Assembly: GCF_011742925.1 (NCBI RefSeq)
Contig: NZ_WAEL01000001.1
Coordinates: 372,001 to 436,000, forward strand
DNA length: 64,000 bases
Direction: 5' to 3'
DNA from: Fibrivirga algicola
GTDB taxonomy: Bacteria > Bacteroidota > Bacteroidia > Cytophagales > Spirosomataceae
The first letter of the stretch is position 1. Each line of letters begins with the position of its first letter. Below are positions 15,935-24,399 of the stretch, piece by piece. Below the pieces are notes generated by a model. It was not told the origin of the DNA, did no database searches, and saw only the letters and a list, made by a program, of their open reading frames with translations. A program made the position numbers and the translations under genes.

Positions 15935-15942
15935 TACTTTTG
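15935..15942 (+). promoter_or_regulatory. Candidate Bacteroidota -7 box upstream of the NagZ fusion
   Basis: TACTTTTG matches the TAnnTTTG -7 element of the Bacteroidota housekeeping sigma factor and lies 26 nt before the ATG at 15969. No clear TTTG -33 box is seen at the right distance. Confidence 0.35.
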
Positions 15943-15968
15943 ACTAAGCCAATTTGATCTTCATCTGA

Positions 15969-18900
15969 ATGACTTCCTCTCGCCAGACTCTATTGAGTTT
16001 ACTTTTTTTGCTGACCGTTTCTGTTCAACTTCTTGCCCAGACAGCCACCGCGCCTGTTCGTAAACCCCTTTCAATGCCTGTTACGGTACCTACGTTTCTG
16101 CGTAATACCGAACGCTCTACACGCTGGGCCGACTCTGTAATGGCCGATATGCCGCTGGAACAGCAGGTTGCCCAGCTCATTATGGTGGCGGGCTACTCGA
16201 ACCGGACGCGTACCTACGAAGACTCGCTGACCGAACTGGTACGTACCTGGAAACTCGGCGGCGTAGTATTTTTTCAGGGTGGCCCCATGCGGCAGGCTAA
16301 GCTCAGTAACCGGCTACAGACGGCCTCGCAGGTGCCGCTGCTCGTGGCAATGGATGCCGAGTGGGGTATTGCCATGCGGTTAGACAGCACCATTCGCTAT
16401 CCGTACCAGATGACGCTGGGAGGGATGCCAAAAGCCAGCGAAGGACTAATCTATCAGATGGGCGCCGATCTGGCCCGGCAGGCCCGCCGGTTGGGGATGC
16501 ACGTCAACTTTGCGCCCGTTGCCGACGTCAACAACAACCCGAATAACCCCGTCATCAACTTCCGGTCGTTTGGCGAAGATAAATACGCCGTAACACGTAA
16601 GGCGCTGGCCTACTTGCGCGGTATGCAGGATAACCGGTTGCTAACCAGTATTAAGCACTTTCCCGGTCATGGCGATACCGGAACCGATTCGCACTACGAC
16701 CTGCCGCTAATTGTTAAAAGCCGCGAGCAACTGGATAGCCTGGAACTGTATCCGTTCAAGGAACTGATCAAAGCAGGGGCGGCGGGTGTGATGGTAGCTC
16801 ACCTGAGCATTCCCTCGCTGGATACGACGCGCAACCGACCCTCGACGCTCTCGCCTGCTATTGTGACCGGGTTGCTGAAAGATGAACTGGGTTTTGGTGG
16901 GCTGATCTTCTCTGACGCCATGAACATGAAAGGCATGACCAAGTTCTTCCCCTCTGGTTTGGCCGACCGGCGCGGACTTGAGGCGGGTATGGACATTCTG
17001 GAGTTTACCGAGAACATTCCCCGCGCAGTGGCCGAAATATGCAAAGCCGTCGACGAGCGCACACTATCGACGCAGACGATTGCAGAGCGTTGCCGTAAAA
17101 TGCTGATTGCCAAATACTGGGCTGGCTTGAACAACTACCGCCCCATTGTGCTCGATGGCCTGCTGGCCGACCTGAACCGGCCAGAGTCGGAGGTGTTGAA
17201 CCGGCGGCTTACCGAGGCGAGCCTGACGGTGGTGACCAACAAACGCGCAGTTCTCCCCCTGCAACACCTCGACACGCTTCGCATTGCGTCGGTATCGGTG
17301 GAGGCCATTGCGCCAACCGTTTTTCAGAGCCGTCTGGGCGATTACACCTCCGTAACGCCTTACGTGATTTCGTCGAAGTCGACCGATGCTCAAATCGCCA
17401 CCCTGCTCGATTCGCTCAATCAATTCAATCTGATTCTGGTGGGTGTACACCTGAACAACATTCGGCCTGGTGCTAACTACGGCATGCAGGCCCGTACTGC
17501 CGAACTGGTGCAGAAACTGACTAACACGGGCAAAGCCGTTGTGTCGGTATTTGGCAATCCATATGTGCTCGACCGCTTTCCTGACATCGATAAAGCGCAG
17601 GCGATTGTGATGCCTTACCAACTAACCAACCACACAGAAGACCTGTCGGCTCAGCTGATTTTTGGGGCAATCGGCGCGGCGGGACGATTGCCGGTTACGG
17701 TAAATCAGACCTATCGCTTAGGCGATGGCGTGACAATACAGCCCATTGGTCGCCTGAAATACACGATTCCCGAAGAAGTAGGCATCAGCAGCGCGTACCT
17801 GGCACAGCAGGTCGACTCAGTAGTGAACGTGGGCCTGCAGGCCAAAGCGTTTCCCGGTTGTGTCGTGCAATTGGCCAAAGACGGCAAAGTCATTTTCCGC
17901 AAGGCGTACGGCAAACACACCTATGACACCAGCCTTGGTGGTGACGCGCAACCTACTAAACTCGACGATCTGTTTGACTTTGCGTCGGTTACGAAAATCA
18001 GCACGTCGACTCCTGCTCTGATGCGGCTTGTGGATGCAGGAAAATTCAATATCGACGGTACGATGGGCGAGTACCTGCCCGGCTATAAAAAATCGAATAA
18101 AGACACCCTCCGCTGGCGCGATGTGCTGACGCATCAATCGAAACTAAAGGCGTGGATTCCGTTCTGGCAATCGACCAAGAACCCGGATGGCACGTTCAAG
18201 AAGAATACGTTTAGTGCTGAGCGTTCCAACAAATTCCCGGTGGAGGTAACGGATAGCCTGTTTTTGCATCGGAAATACGCCAAAACCGTCTTCGCCCAGA
18301 TCAAAGATTCGCCGCTCAACGCTAAGAAAGAGTACGTCTATAGCGATTTGTCGTTTTACCTGTATCCGCAGATCGTTCAGCGGATTACAGGTGTGCCGTT
18401 CGAGACGTACCTGAAAGACAGCCTGTACCGCCCGCTCGGAGCCACTACGCTGACCTATAATCCACGCCGCTTTTACCCGCTCAGCCGCATTGTGCCGACG
18501 GAGTATGATTCGCTATTCCGCAAAACGCTGATCTGGGGCCGGGTGCACGATGAGGGCGCGGCAATGCTGGGCGGCTTGTCGGGCCATGCGGGACTATTTG
18601 GTACGGCCAATGACCTGATGAAGCTGACGCAACTGTATCTGCAGCACGGTTCGTTTGGCGGTCAGCAATTTATCAGTTCCGAAACCATCACTGAATTCAC
18701 GCGTTACCAATTCCCCGAACTGGGCAACCGCCGTGGCCTGGGCTTCGAGAAAGCGGCCTACAAATACAATGGCAACGCGCCCAGGCTGGCTAGTCCGTCG
18801 AGCTACGGCCATTCGGGCTACACAGGTACGTTCACCTGGATTGATCCGGCCGTTGGCCTGAACTACGTGTTTCTCTGTAACCGCGTTTACCCCACGCGCA

Positions 18901-18995
18901 ACAACAATAAGGTCACCGAACTAGGTATTCGTACCGGAGTCGCCGACGCGTTCTACCGCGCTATCCAGAAAGGCAATCCATCCAGGAATTTATAG
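15969..18995 (+). CDS. NagZ-like GH3 beta-N-acetylglucosaminidase fused to a beta-lactamase-like serine hydrolase
   Basis: The 1008-residue protein starts with a signal peptide (about 1-24). The GH3 catalytic domain (about 45-390) has the NagZ signature KHFPGHGDTGTDSHYD, which supplies the Asp-His acid/base pair, and the nucleophile Asp in LIFSDAMNMKGM. A GH3 C-terminal domain follows (about 410-590). The last 400 residues are a class-C beta-lactamase/DD-peptidase-like domain with Ser-x-x-Lys in FDFASVTKIST, a Tyr motif in YSDLSFYLY and His-Ser-Gly in GHSGYTG. NagZ removes GlcNAc from peptidoglycan fragments; the second domain could trim or transfer peptide stems, though esterase activity is also possible. 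Expected in the periplasm, which differs from the cytoplasmic NagZ of enterobacteria. Long inverted repeats follow the gene. Confidence 0.9.
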   Translation: MTSSRQTLLSLLFLLTVSVQLLAQTATAPVRKPLSMPVTVPTFLRNTERSTRWADSVMADMPLEQQVAQLIMVAGYSNRTRTYEDSLTELVRTWKLGGVVFFQGGPMRQAKLSNRLQTASQVPLLVAMDAEWGIAMRLDSTIRYPYQMTLGGMPKASEGLIYQMGADLARQARRLGMHVNFAPVADVNNNPNNPVINFRSFGEDKYAVTRKALAYLRGMQDNRLLTSIKHFPGHGDTGTDSHYDLPLIVKSREQLDSLELYPFKELIKAGAAGVMVAHLSIPSLDTTRNRPSTLSPAIVTGLLKDELGFGGLIFSDAMNMKGMTKFFPSGLADRRGLEAGMDILEFTENIPRAVAEICKAVDERTLSTQTIAERCRKMLIAKYWAGLNNYRPIVLDGLLADLNRPESEVLNRRLTEASLTVVTNKRAVLPLQHLDTLRIASVSVEAIAPTVFQSRLGDYTSVTPYVISSKSTDAQIATLLDSLNQFNLILVGVHLNNIRPGANYGMQARTAELVQKLTNTGKAVVSVFGNPYVLDRFPDIDKAQAIVMPYQLTNHTEDLSAQLIFGAIGAAGRLPVTVNQTYRLGDGVTIQPIGRLKYTIPEEVGISSAYLAQQVDSVVNVGLQAKAFPGCVVQLAKDGKVIFRKAYGKHTYDTSLGGDAQPTKLDDLFDFASVTKISTSTPALMRLVDAGKFNIDGTMGEYLPGYKKSNKDTLRWRDVLTHQSKLKAWIPFWQSTKNPDGTFKKNTFSAERSNKFPVEVTDSLFLHRKYAKTVFAQIKDSPLNAKKEYVYSDLSFYLYPQIVQRITGVPFETYLKDSLYRPLGATTLTYNPRRFYPLSRIVPTEYDSLFRKTLIWGRVHDEGAAMLGGLSGHAGLFGTANDLMKLTQLYLQHGSFGGQQFISSETITEFTRYQFPELGNRRGLGFEKAAYKYNGNAPRLASPSSYGHSGYTGTFTWIDPAVGLNYVFLCNRVYPTRNNNKVTELGIRTGVADAFYRAIQKGNPSRNL

Positions 18996-19035
18996 TACAC
19001 GGATAAGTAGTACGCGGAACAGATAATAAGTACCG

Positions 19036-19050
19036 CAGCGGCGGACCGTG
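19036..19050. repeat. Third copy of the CAGCGGCGGACC word
   Basis: CAGCGGCGGACCGTG here matches 7518-7532 and the inverted 7636-7650 with two or fewer differences. All three lie outside genes. Confidence 0.6.
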
Positions 19051-19065
19051 CTGGCTTAACGGACT

Positions 19066-19158
19066 GAAGCGATGGTCACGGATTTTTTGATCAAAAATGG
19101 ATAGGCTCCGATAAGGTTGAGTAATCCGCTAAATCAAAAAAACCGTTACCATCGCTTC
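19066..19158 (+). terminator. 26-nt inverted repeat after the NagZ fusion
   Basis: Positions 19066-19091 are matched by the reverse complement of 19133-19158 with about 2-3 mismatches, around a 41-nt loop. The stem contains TTTTTTGAT/ATCAAAAAAA. It lies between the NagZ-fusion stop and the sigma factor gene and may serve as a terminator or as a repeat. Confidence 0.5.
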
Positions 19159-19257
19159 TGCTCGTTAAATCCGCGTACCAGTAGTTTTATGGAAAAATTG
19201 ACGGTTTGGCATCAATGTATTGTCTTTGTTGTTTAACCGGAAAACAGCTCCGTGTGT

Positions 19258-19860
19258 ATGTTTTTTAAGCGATTCAGGAGCAAGCCGAATCGGGCACGCC
19301 CCACTACCGACGCCGAATTCGTTGCAGCCTATAAGGCTACGGGTGATCTGGAATTGCTCGGGGAGCTGTATGAACGGCATATGGAATTGGTGTACGCGGT
19401 GTGCTTTAAATACCTCCGCGACGAAGCCGATAGCAAAGACGCCGTGATGCAGTTGTTTGAGCAACTGATCGTTGATCTGCGGCGGCATGAGGTCACCAAC
19501 TTTAAAAGCTGGCTGCATTCGGTGGCTCGTAATTACTGTCTCATGCACCTGCGTAGTCAGCGGGTGCGGGTGGGCGTTGGTGGTGACACCGATTTGATCG
19601 ACGAGGACCGCCCCATCACCGAATCGATGGCTGTATGGCCCGACGACGACGATGCGGCCTTGGATATAGAACGACACCTCAGCCGTTTGCCCGATGCCCT
19701 GCACCGCCTGCCCGACCCGCAGCGCGTGTGCATCGACTTATTTTATTTGCAACAGAAAAGTTACGCCGACGTAGCCGATCTGACTGGGTATGACTTAAAG
19801 CAGGTGAAAAGCTACCTGCAAAATGGTCGCCGTAACCTGAAATTGATCTTACAGAAATGA
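19258..19860 (+). CDS. ECF-type RNA polymerase sigma factor
   Basis: From the ATG at 19258 (a GTG two codons earlier is also in frame) the product is 200 residues. Region 2 (about 30-95) carries ELLGELYERHMELVYAVCFKYL and the region 2.3/2.4 SWLHSVARNYCLMHLRS. Region 4 (about 140-200) carries LPDPQRVCIDLFYLQQKSYADVADLTGYDLKQVKSYLQNGRRNL, a typical HTH. The spacer between the two is acidic. It overlaps the next gene by 4 nt (ATGA), so translation is coupled to a membrane protein that is presumably its anti-sigma factor. No FecR/TonB receptor gene is adjacent, so iron-type cell-surface signalling is unlikely. Confidence 0.93.
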   Translation: MFFKRFRSKPNRARPTTDAEFVAAYKATGDLELLGELYERHMELVYAVCFKYLRDEADSKDAVMQLFEQLIVDLRRHEVTNFKSWLHSVARNYCLMHLRSQRVRVGVGGDTDLIDEDRPITESMAVWPDDDDAALDIERHLSRLPDALHRLPDPQRVCIDLFYLQQKSYADVADLTGYDLKQVKSYLQNGRRNLKLILQK

Positions 19861-20558
19861 ACCGCCATCCATCAATACACACACGAAACGATCAGCTTTC
19901 CCTTGATGACCTGCGGGCCTATCAGGCCGACCAGTTAAGTGGCCCCGCCCGGCACCGGGTAGAGCGCCTGATGCTCGAAAACCCGTTTTACGCCGATGCC
20001 CTCGACGGCCTTGAGGCCTTGCAACAGGTAGGTGGCAGCCTGAAGTCGCAAACACGCGATCTGCACCTGGCCCTGCAGGAGCGGGTGCAGGAGTCGGCCA
20101 CACCCCGGCGGCTGATGCCACTTTGGGTAACGAGCCTGGCGGCCTCAGTGCTACTGGTGCTGGCGGCATCTGTCTATTTAATTGTCAACACCGCGAAGCT
20201 ACAACGGGCTCGGGTAGAGGCGGTACCTCATCAGCCTATCGAGCCTGGTACGGTGCTGATCGACCCGAAAGACCTGGGTACGCCGGAAGTGGTTGCTACT
20301 ACTCCGAAGGCATCATCGGTTGTGGCTAAAAGCAGCCCCGGAAAGCTGTCGGTTAGATCAGGTAAAGTGGCCCGGAAAGGGCATCGCCGTAGCGAAGGCA
20401 GACGGGTTGCGGCCCTGGTACCGAACGTACCTGCCCTGTTCACCACGGATACGTGCTCGTTCTGCGTCATGAACGACGAGCAGCCGTTGTTGCCTCGATT
20501 GGATATGGACGTACCCGGTCGCCACAGCATTAATACCGAACGGGCGTTTCTGAACTGA
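19857..20558 (+). CDS. Probable anti-sigma factor with one membrane segment
   Basis: The 233-residue protein has a short cytoplasmic N-terminus (DLRAYQADQLSGPARHRVERLMLENPFYADALDGLE), of the kind found in Bacteroidota anti-sigma proteins that begin with a sigma-binding helical region. A single membrane helix follows at about 88-112 (LWVTSLAASVLLVLAASVYLIV). The remaining 120 residues are basic, Ser/Pro-rich and periplasmic. Near the C-terminus is a Cys pair, TCSFCVMNDE. The 4-nt overlap with the ECF sigma gene is the main evidence for the role. No zinc-binding H-x3-C-x2-C motif is present in the N-terminus. The Cys pair could sense redox state or metal, which is inference. Confidence 0.7.
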   Translation: MNRHPSIHTRNDQLSLDDLRAYQADQLSGPARHRVERLMLENPFYADALDGLEALQQVGGSLKSQTRDLHLALQERVQESATPRRLMPLWVTSLAASVLLVLAASVYLIVNTAKLQRARVEAVPHQPIEPGTVLIDPKDLGTPEVVATTPKASSVVAKSSPGKLSVRSGKVARKGHRRSEGRRVAALVPNVPALFTTDTCSFCVMNDEQPLLPRLDMDVPGRHSINTERAFLN

Positions 20559-20617
20559 TTGGCGCGGTATGAACCCAACCTCGTGAGGCGGTACGCCGTT
20601 CGAGTTAGGGATTGCAG

Positions 20618-21793
20618 CTACGAATAGGCGGGTTTATAAGCCACGGCATCGATCACGATTTTGGCGATGATCTCGCGCATGATCTCCGATGTGCCGCCCG
20701 CAATGGTTCCTACACGAGCGTCGCGGTAGGCGCGACAGATTGGATAATCTTCAATGTAGCCGTAGCCGCCGAAGAACTGTAAGCAGGTGTCGATGACTCG
20801 CTTCTGCATTTCAGAAGTATACAGTTTTGCCATCGAACATTCCTTCACTACACCCTCGTCCTGCATGAAGAGCCAGCAGGTGTGGTACACAAACTGTTTG
20901 GCGACTTCTACCTCGGTAGCTACATCAGCGATCTTATGGCGAATGGCCTGAAACTTCCCGATCGGTTTCCCGAATGCTTCGCGTTCCTGTAGGTACGTAA
21001 GCGTCCAGTCGATTGCCAGTTCGGCACCCGACACCGCCATAATTGCCGCTACCAGTCGCTCGAGTTGCAGGCTTTCCATTAGGTAATAAAAGCCCGAATG
21101 TTCAACCCCAATCAGGTTTTGGGCGGGAACACGTACCTCGTCGAACCGGATTTCGGCGGTGTCTGACGAGTGCCATCCCATTTTGTTAAGCTTCGTCCGC
21201 GACACACCGGGGCTGTCCAGATCAACTACGATCAAACTAATTCCGTTAGTGCCTTTTTCCGGAGCTGTTTTCACGGCCAGGGTCACAAAATCGCCATAGG
21301 TGCCATTGCTGATGAACGTTTTGGCGCCCGTAATAACGTACCCATCGTCAGTGCGGCGGGCGATTGTGCGAATGGCGGACACGTCGGAGCCGGTATCGGG
21401 CTCGGTAATGGCGAGTGCAGCTACCTTCTGACCGGCAATAGCGGGGGCCAGGTACGTTTGTTTCAGATACTCGCTACCTGCTTTGGCAATGTGGTTGATC
21501 GCCATGTACTCGTGAACGCTGACCGCCGTGGTGAAACCGCCCATGCCGCATCGAGCCAATTCTTCCAGAAACACTACCGAAAACCAGAAATCGGCATTGG
21601 AGCCGCCATAAGCTTCGGGGAAGGGGAGGCCCAGAAAGCCCAGTTCACCCATTCGCTGGAAGATAGAAATGGGAATACGCCGGGCTGTTTCCCAGGCTTC
21701 GGTGTTGGGCACTACCTCGGTAGCGATAAACTGCCGAACACTCTGCCGAAACAGCTCGTGCTCATCCGTGAAATAAAGGGAAGGGCGTTTCAT
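20618..21793 (-). CDS. Acyl-CoA dehydrogenase
   Basis: The 391-residue protein is a full-length FAD-dependent acyl-CoA dehydrogenase: an N-terminal helical domain with FLGLPFPEAYGG, a middle beta domain with ALAITEPDTGSDVSAI and KTFISNGTYGDFVTL (flavin and substrate contacts), and a C-terminal helical domain with REAFGKPIGKFQAIRHKIADVATEV, FFGGYGYIEDYPICRAYRDAR and GGTSEIMREIIA, which holds the catalytic Glu region. It performs the first dehydrogenation of fatty- or branched-acid beta-oxidation. The substrate length cannot be read from sequence. No other beta-oxidation gene is adjacent. It is convergent with the anti-sigma gene. Confidence 0.95.
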   Translation of the reverse strand: MKRPSLYFTDEHELFRQSVRQFIATEVVPNTEAWETARRIPISIFQRMGELGFLGLPFPEAYGGSNADFWFSVVFLEELARCGMGGFTTAVSVHEYMAINHIAKAGSEYLKQTYLAPAIAGQKVAALAITEPDTGSDVSAIRTIARRTDDGYVITGAKTFISNGTYGDFVTLAVKTAPEKGTNGISLIVVDLDSPGVSRTKLNKMGWHSSDTAEIRFDEVRVPAQNLIGVEHSGFYYLMESLQLERLVAAIMAVSGAELAIDWTLTYLQEREAFGKPIGKFQAIRHKIADVATEVEVAKQFVYHTCWLFMQDEGVVKECSMAKLYTSEMQKRVIDTCLQFFGGYGYIEDYPICRAYRDARVGTIAGGTSEIMREIIAKIVIDAVAYKPAYS

Positions 21794-22111
21794 ATGGGTC
21801 AGTTGATGAGTTCTTTGACTGGCTGACTGCCTGTCTGTAAAGCGATCATGCGGAGTAAACCAATCAGCCGCTTATTGCGTAGATGCAATCAGTTTAACCT
21901 GTTCTCTCAAAGCTACGGAAACAGGGCCGTTCACAAAAACTATTCGTTCTTTTGAAACAAAGCACCCGATGCACCGTTATCGGTTCAATCAGTCAACGTA
22001 GAAATTTCATAATTCATGTCTGGCGCTACTTAATTACTTGTTTTTAATTGACTGATTATGAGATATTTGAAAGAATAAAAATGCCAGACTGAATCTGTCT
22101 ATCACTTTATT
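21794..22111. other. Divergent intergenic region, no gene
   Basis: 318 nt between the acyl-CoA dehydrogenase and the first outer-membrane protein gene. No coding frame or long hairpin is seen. The half nearest 22112 is AT-rich and should carry its promoter; GATATTTGAA near 22050 resembles part of a -7 box but does not match fully. Confidence 0.4.
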
Positions 22112-22831
22112 ATGCAAAACGCACGTTTCGCTTTCCTTCTTATTGCCCTCTTTTTTGTTCAGTTGGTTGGCTACAGTCAATCGCGCCAGCGCTGGAGCTT
22201 TGGCCCTCGGGCTGGTTTAAATCTTTCCAATTTTGCGGGTAACAACGCTGCTACTTATGGCGTACCTAATAATGTAAGTAATGTAACTGTTAACCGATTG
22301 TTGCCGGGCGTCGAAGCAGGTGTAGGCTTCATGTATAGTGACATCAGCCGATTTGGTTTTGCCGTTGATGTTCTTTATTCTCAGCAGGGTAGCCAGACAA
22401 AATACATTACCAATAACATTGAAACAATTCAGAACACCCGTCTCAACTATCTGGCAGCACCCATTACAGCCCGCTATTTCCTGAATCGTTCCGGTAATTT
22501 CCGGCCCAACGTATATGCGGGTATTGTGCCCGCGGTTATGCTGAACGCCAATCAAACGTCTAAGGTTGGCAGCGCATCGAGCAAAGGTGATATTCAGGAT
22601 CGGTTTCGGAAAGGTGACCTAGGACTGACGGCTGGCTTTCAGGCCAACTTCCGCACAGGAGATCGTCAGCGATTCACGGTTGATGCCCGGTACACATACG
22701 GTCTGCCGAATATATCTGTGGCTACCAATGACCTGCACAATCAGATGATTACCGTTGGCCTGGGTTACAACTTCGGTATTGGTCGTCAGTACCAGCCTGG
22801 TGATCGTAAACTGCCAATTCGGCCCCGGTAA
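22112..22831 (+). CDS. Outer-membrane beta-barrel protein (PorT family), copy 1
   Basis: The 239-residue protein has a signal peptide (about 1-22, ending VGYSQ) and then RQRWSFGPRAGLNLSNF, the start of a small eight-stranded PorT/OMP beta-barrel with alternating strands and aromatic ends. The last residues GLGYNFGIGRQYQPGDRKLPIRPR extend past the last strand. It is followed by a second copy that shares its signal peptide, the RQRWSFGPR start, the YFLNRSGNFRPNVYAGIVPA strand pair and an identical C-terminus. Function is not known; members are structural or adhesion barrels of the outer membrane. Confidence 0.85.
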   Translation: MQNARFAFLLIALFFVQLVGYSQSRQRWSFGPRAGLNLSNFAGNNAATYGVPNNVSNVTVNRLLPGVEAGVGFMYSDISRFGFAVDVLYSQQGSQTKYITNNIETIQNTRLNYLAAPITARYFLNRSGNFRPNVYAGIVPAVMLNANQTSKVGSASSKGDIQDRFRKGDLGLTAGFQANFRTGDRQRFTVDARYTYGLPNISVATNDLHNQMITVGLGYNFGIGRQYQPGDRKLPIRPR

Positions 22832-22939
22832 GCCACTTCTTATGTTTTTTAGTGACTATTTTTTATTCTACAATGGATCAATTGCTAATTACTTCAATGG
22901 ACAATTAGCAGTCAGTCCAAAACCATCAATCACTTTGTT

Positions 22940-23650
22940 ATGAAAAACGCACGTTACGCTTTACTCATCGTTACACTACTTTTCGTTCAATCCGTTGGCT
23001 ACAGTCAATCACGTCAGCGTTGGAGTTTTGGCCCGCGAGTAGGCCTTAATCTCACCAACTTTGTTGGGAACGATCAACGACTTCTGGTTAATAGCAACCC
23101 AAATGCGAACAAGTTATTACCAGGTTTATCGGCTGGTGTTGGCTTCATTTACAGTGATATCAGCCGTTTTGGGGCCGCTATTGACTTGTTGTATTCACAA
23201 CGGGGCGCTCAGTCCACCTACAATTTAGGGTCGGTTTCTACTACACTGACCAACCGCGTCAACTACCTGGAACTGCCAATTACGGCTCGCTATTTCCTGA
23301 ATCGGTCGGGTAATTTCCGGCCCAACGTATACGCGGGTATTGTGCCGGCACTTCGCCTCAATGCGTTCACCCGCGAAAAAGCGGCTGATGGTAAAGACGT
23401 TAAAACGGTTACCACAGACCTGTATCGTACGGCTGACCTAGGCTTGACGGCTGGCTTCCAGGCTAACTTCCGGACCGGTGACCGGCAGCGATTCACGGTT
23501 GATGCACGGTACACTCACGGCATCACCAATATTGGGTTGAACGCCACCGATCTGCGTAATCAGATGATCACTGTCGGCCTTGGTTATAACTTCGGCATTG
23601 GCCGCCAGTACCAGCCTGGTGATCGTAAACTGCCGATCCGTCCACGGTAA
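22940..23650 (+). CDS. Outer-membrane beta-barrel protein (PorT family), copy 2
   Basis: 236 residues, paralogue of the gene 108 nt upstream. The two diverge mainly in loops (around 40-60 and 115-150 of the mature protein) but are nearly identical in strands and in the last 30 residues. Even the bases just before the start are alike (ATCACTTTRTTATG). This is a recent tandem duplication whose surface loops have drifted. A perfect 22-bp terminator follows the stop. Confidence 0.85.
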   Translation: MKNARYALLIVTLLFVQSVGYSQSRQRWSFGPRVGLNLTNFVGNDQRLLVNSNPNANKLLPGLSAGVGFIYSDISRFGAAIDLLYSQRGAQSTYNLGSVSTTLTNRVNYLELPITARYFLNRSGNFRPNVYAGIVPALRLNAFTREKAADGKDVKTVTTDLYRTADLGLTAGFQANFRTGDRQRFTVDARYTHGITNIGLNATDLRNQMITVGLGYNFGIGRQYQPGDRKLPIRPR

Positions 23651-23661
23651 GCTGTAGGTTG

Positions 23662-23708
23662 CAACAAAGAAAGCCCGACCAGTCATACTGGTCGGGCTTT
23701 CTTTGTTG
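23662..23708. terminator. Perfect 22-bp bidirectional terminator
   Basis: Positions 23662-23683 and 23687-23708 are exact reverse complements with a 3-nt loop. The stem is GC-rich in the middle (AGCCCGACC) and its ends supply A and T tracts in both directions, which fits a shared terminator for the convergent barrel and TetR genes. Confidence 0.9.
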
Positions 23709-23722
23709 GCAGGTAACATGGG

Positions 23723-24304
23723 TTAGTGTAATACCGAAAGTGCGAGCTCTACTACCTGATTCAGCATGGTGCCGTTGGGTATGGCTTTCCCCAGCACACG
23801 AATACCGGATAACTGGCTCATCAGGAACGGCACCAGCCGGTCGGGTGCAAGGTCGGCGTTGAGTTCGCCATCAGCAATACCTGCGCTGAGGATCTGGCGG
23901 AAGGTAGCGTCCAACTGTACGAAATTGTCAGCCACAATCGCCTGGACGTCTGCGTAATGAGGAAGCATCTCCAGTGTGGCGTTGGTCATGAAACATCCCT
24001 TGTGTTCCTGATCGTCGAGGGTTTCGGCAATTGCCTTGTCGAAAATAGCCCGGATTTTGGCCCGGGCAGTTGTGGCTCCGGCCGTAGCCTCGGCCATGTC
24101 GGCACAGTTCAGGTCGCGATACCGTTCCAGCGCGTTGAGATACAGCGTATGCTTATCGGTAAAGGTATCGTAGAGACTGGCGCGGTTGATGCCCATCGAG
24201 TCAACGAGATCCTGCATCGACGTGTGGTGGTACCCCTTGCGCCAGAAGGTCTCCATCGCCGCGTGTAGGGCATCCTGTTCCGCAAATGCTTTTGGTCGAG
24301 CCAT
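23723..24304 (-). CDS. TetR/AcrR-family transcriptional regulator
   Basis: The 193-residue protein has the TetR HTH at the N-terminus: ALHAAMETFWRKGYHHTSMQDLVDSMGINRASLYDTFTDKHTLY (about 11-55). It is followed by a helical ligand domain with a Cys (KGCFMTNATLEM at about 101), as in the branch of TetR regulators related to AcrR/YxaF. The ligand and target are unknown. The start ATG is 8 nt from the near arm of a heptad palindrome. It is convergent with the barrel genes and upstream of nothing obvious to regulate. Confidence 0.92.
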   Translation of the reverse strand: MARPKAFAEQDALHAAMETFWRKGYHHTSMQDLVDSMGINRASLYDTFTDKHTLYLNALERYRDLNCADMAEATAGATTARAKIRAIFDKAIAETLDDQEHKGCFMTNATLEMLPHYADVQAIVADNFVQLDATFRQILSAGIADGELNADLAPDRLVPFLMSQLSGIRVLGKAIPNGTMLNQVVELALSVLH

Positions 24305-24312
24305 TTTTTACT

Positions 24313-24392
24313 GTTAACCGTTCGCTGTTTATCGGTTACTGTTGCGTTGCCAGCCAGTCTAGCAGCGAAACAGTAACAATAAACAGTAACCG
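24313..24392. repeat. Heptad-arm palindrome between ychF and tetR
   Basis: The left arm reads GTTAACC, GTTCGCT, GTTTATC, GGTTACT, GTTGC, GTTGC in unbroken 7-7-7-7-5-5 register (24313-24350). The right arm (24362-24392) is an imperfect inverted copy. It ends 8 nt before the ychF stop on one side and 8 nt before the tetR start on the other. Confidence 0.8.
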
Positions 24393-24399
24393 TTTTTAT

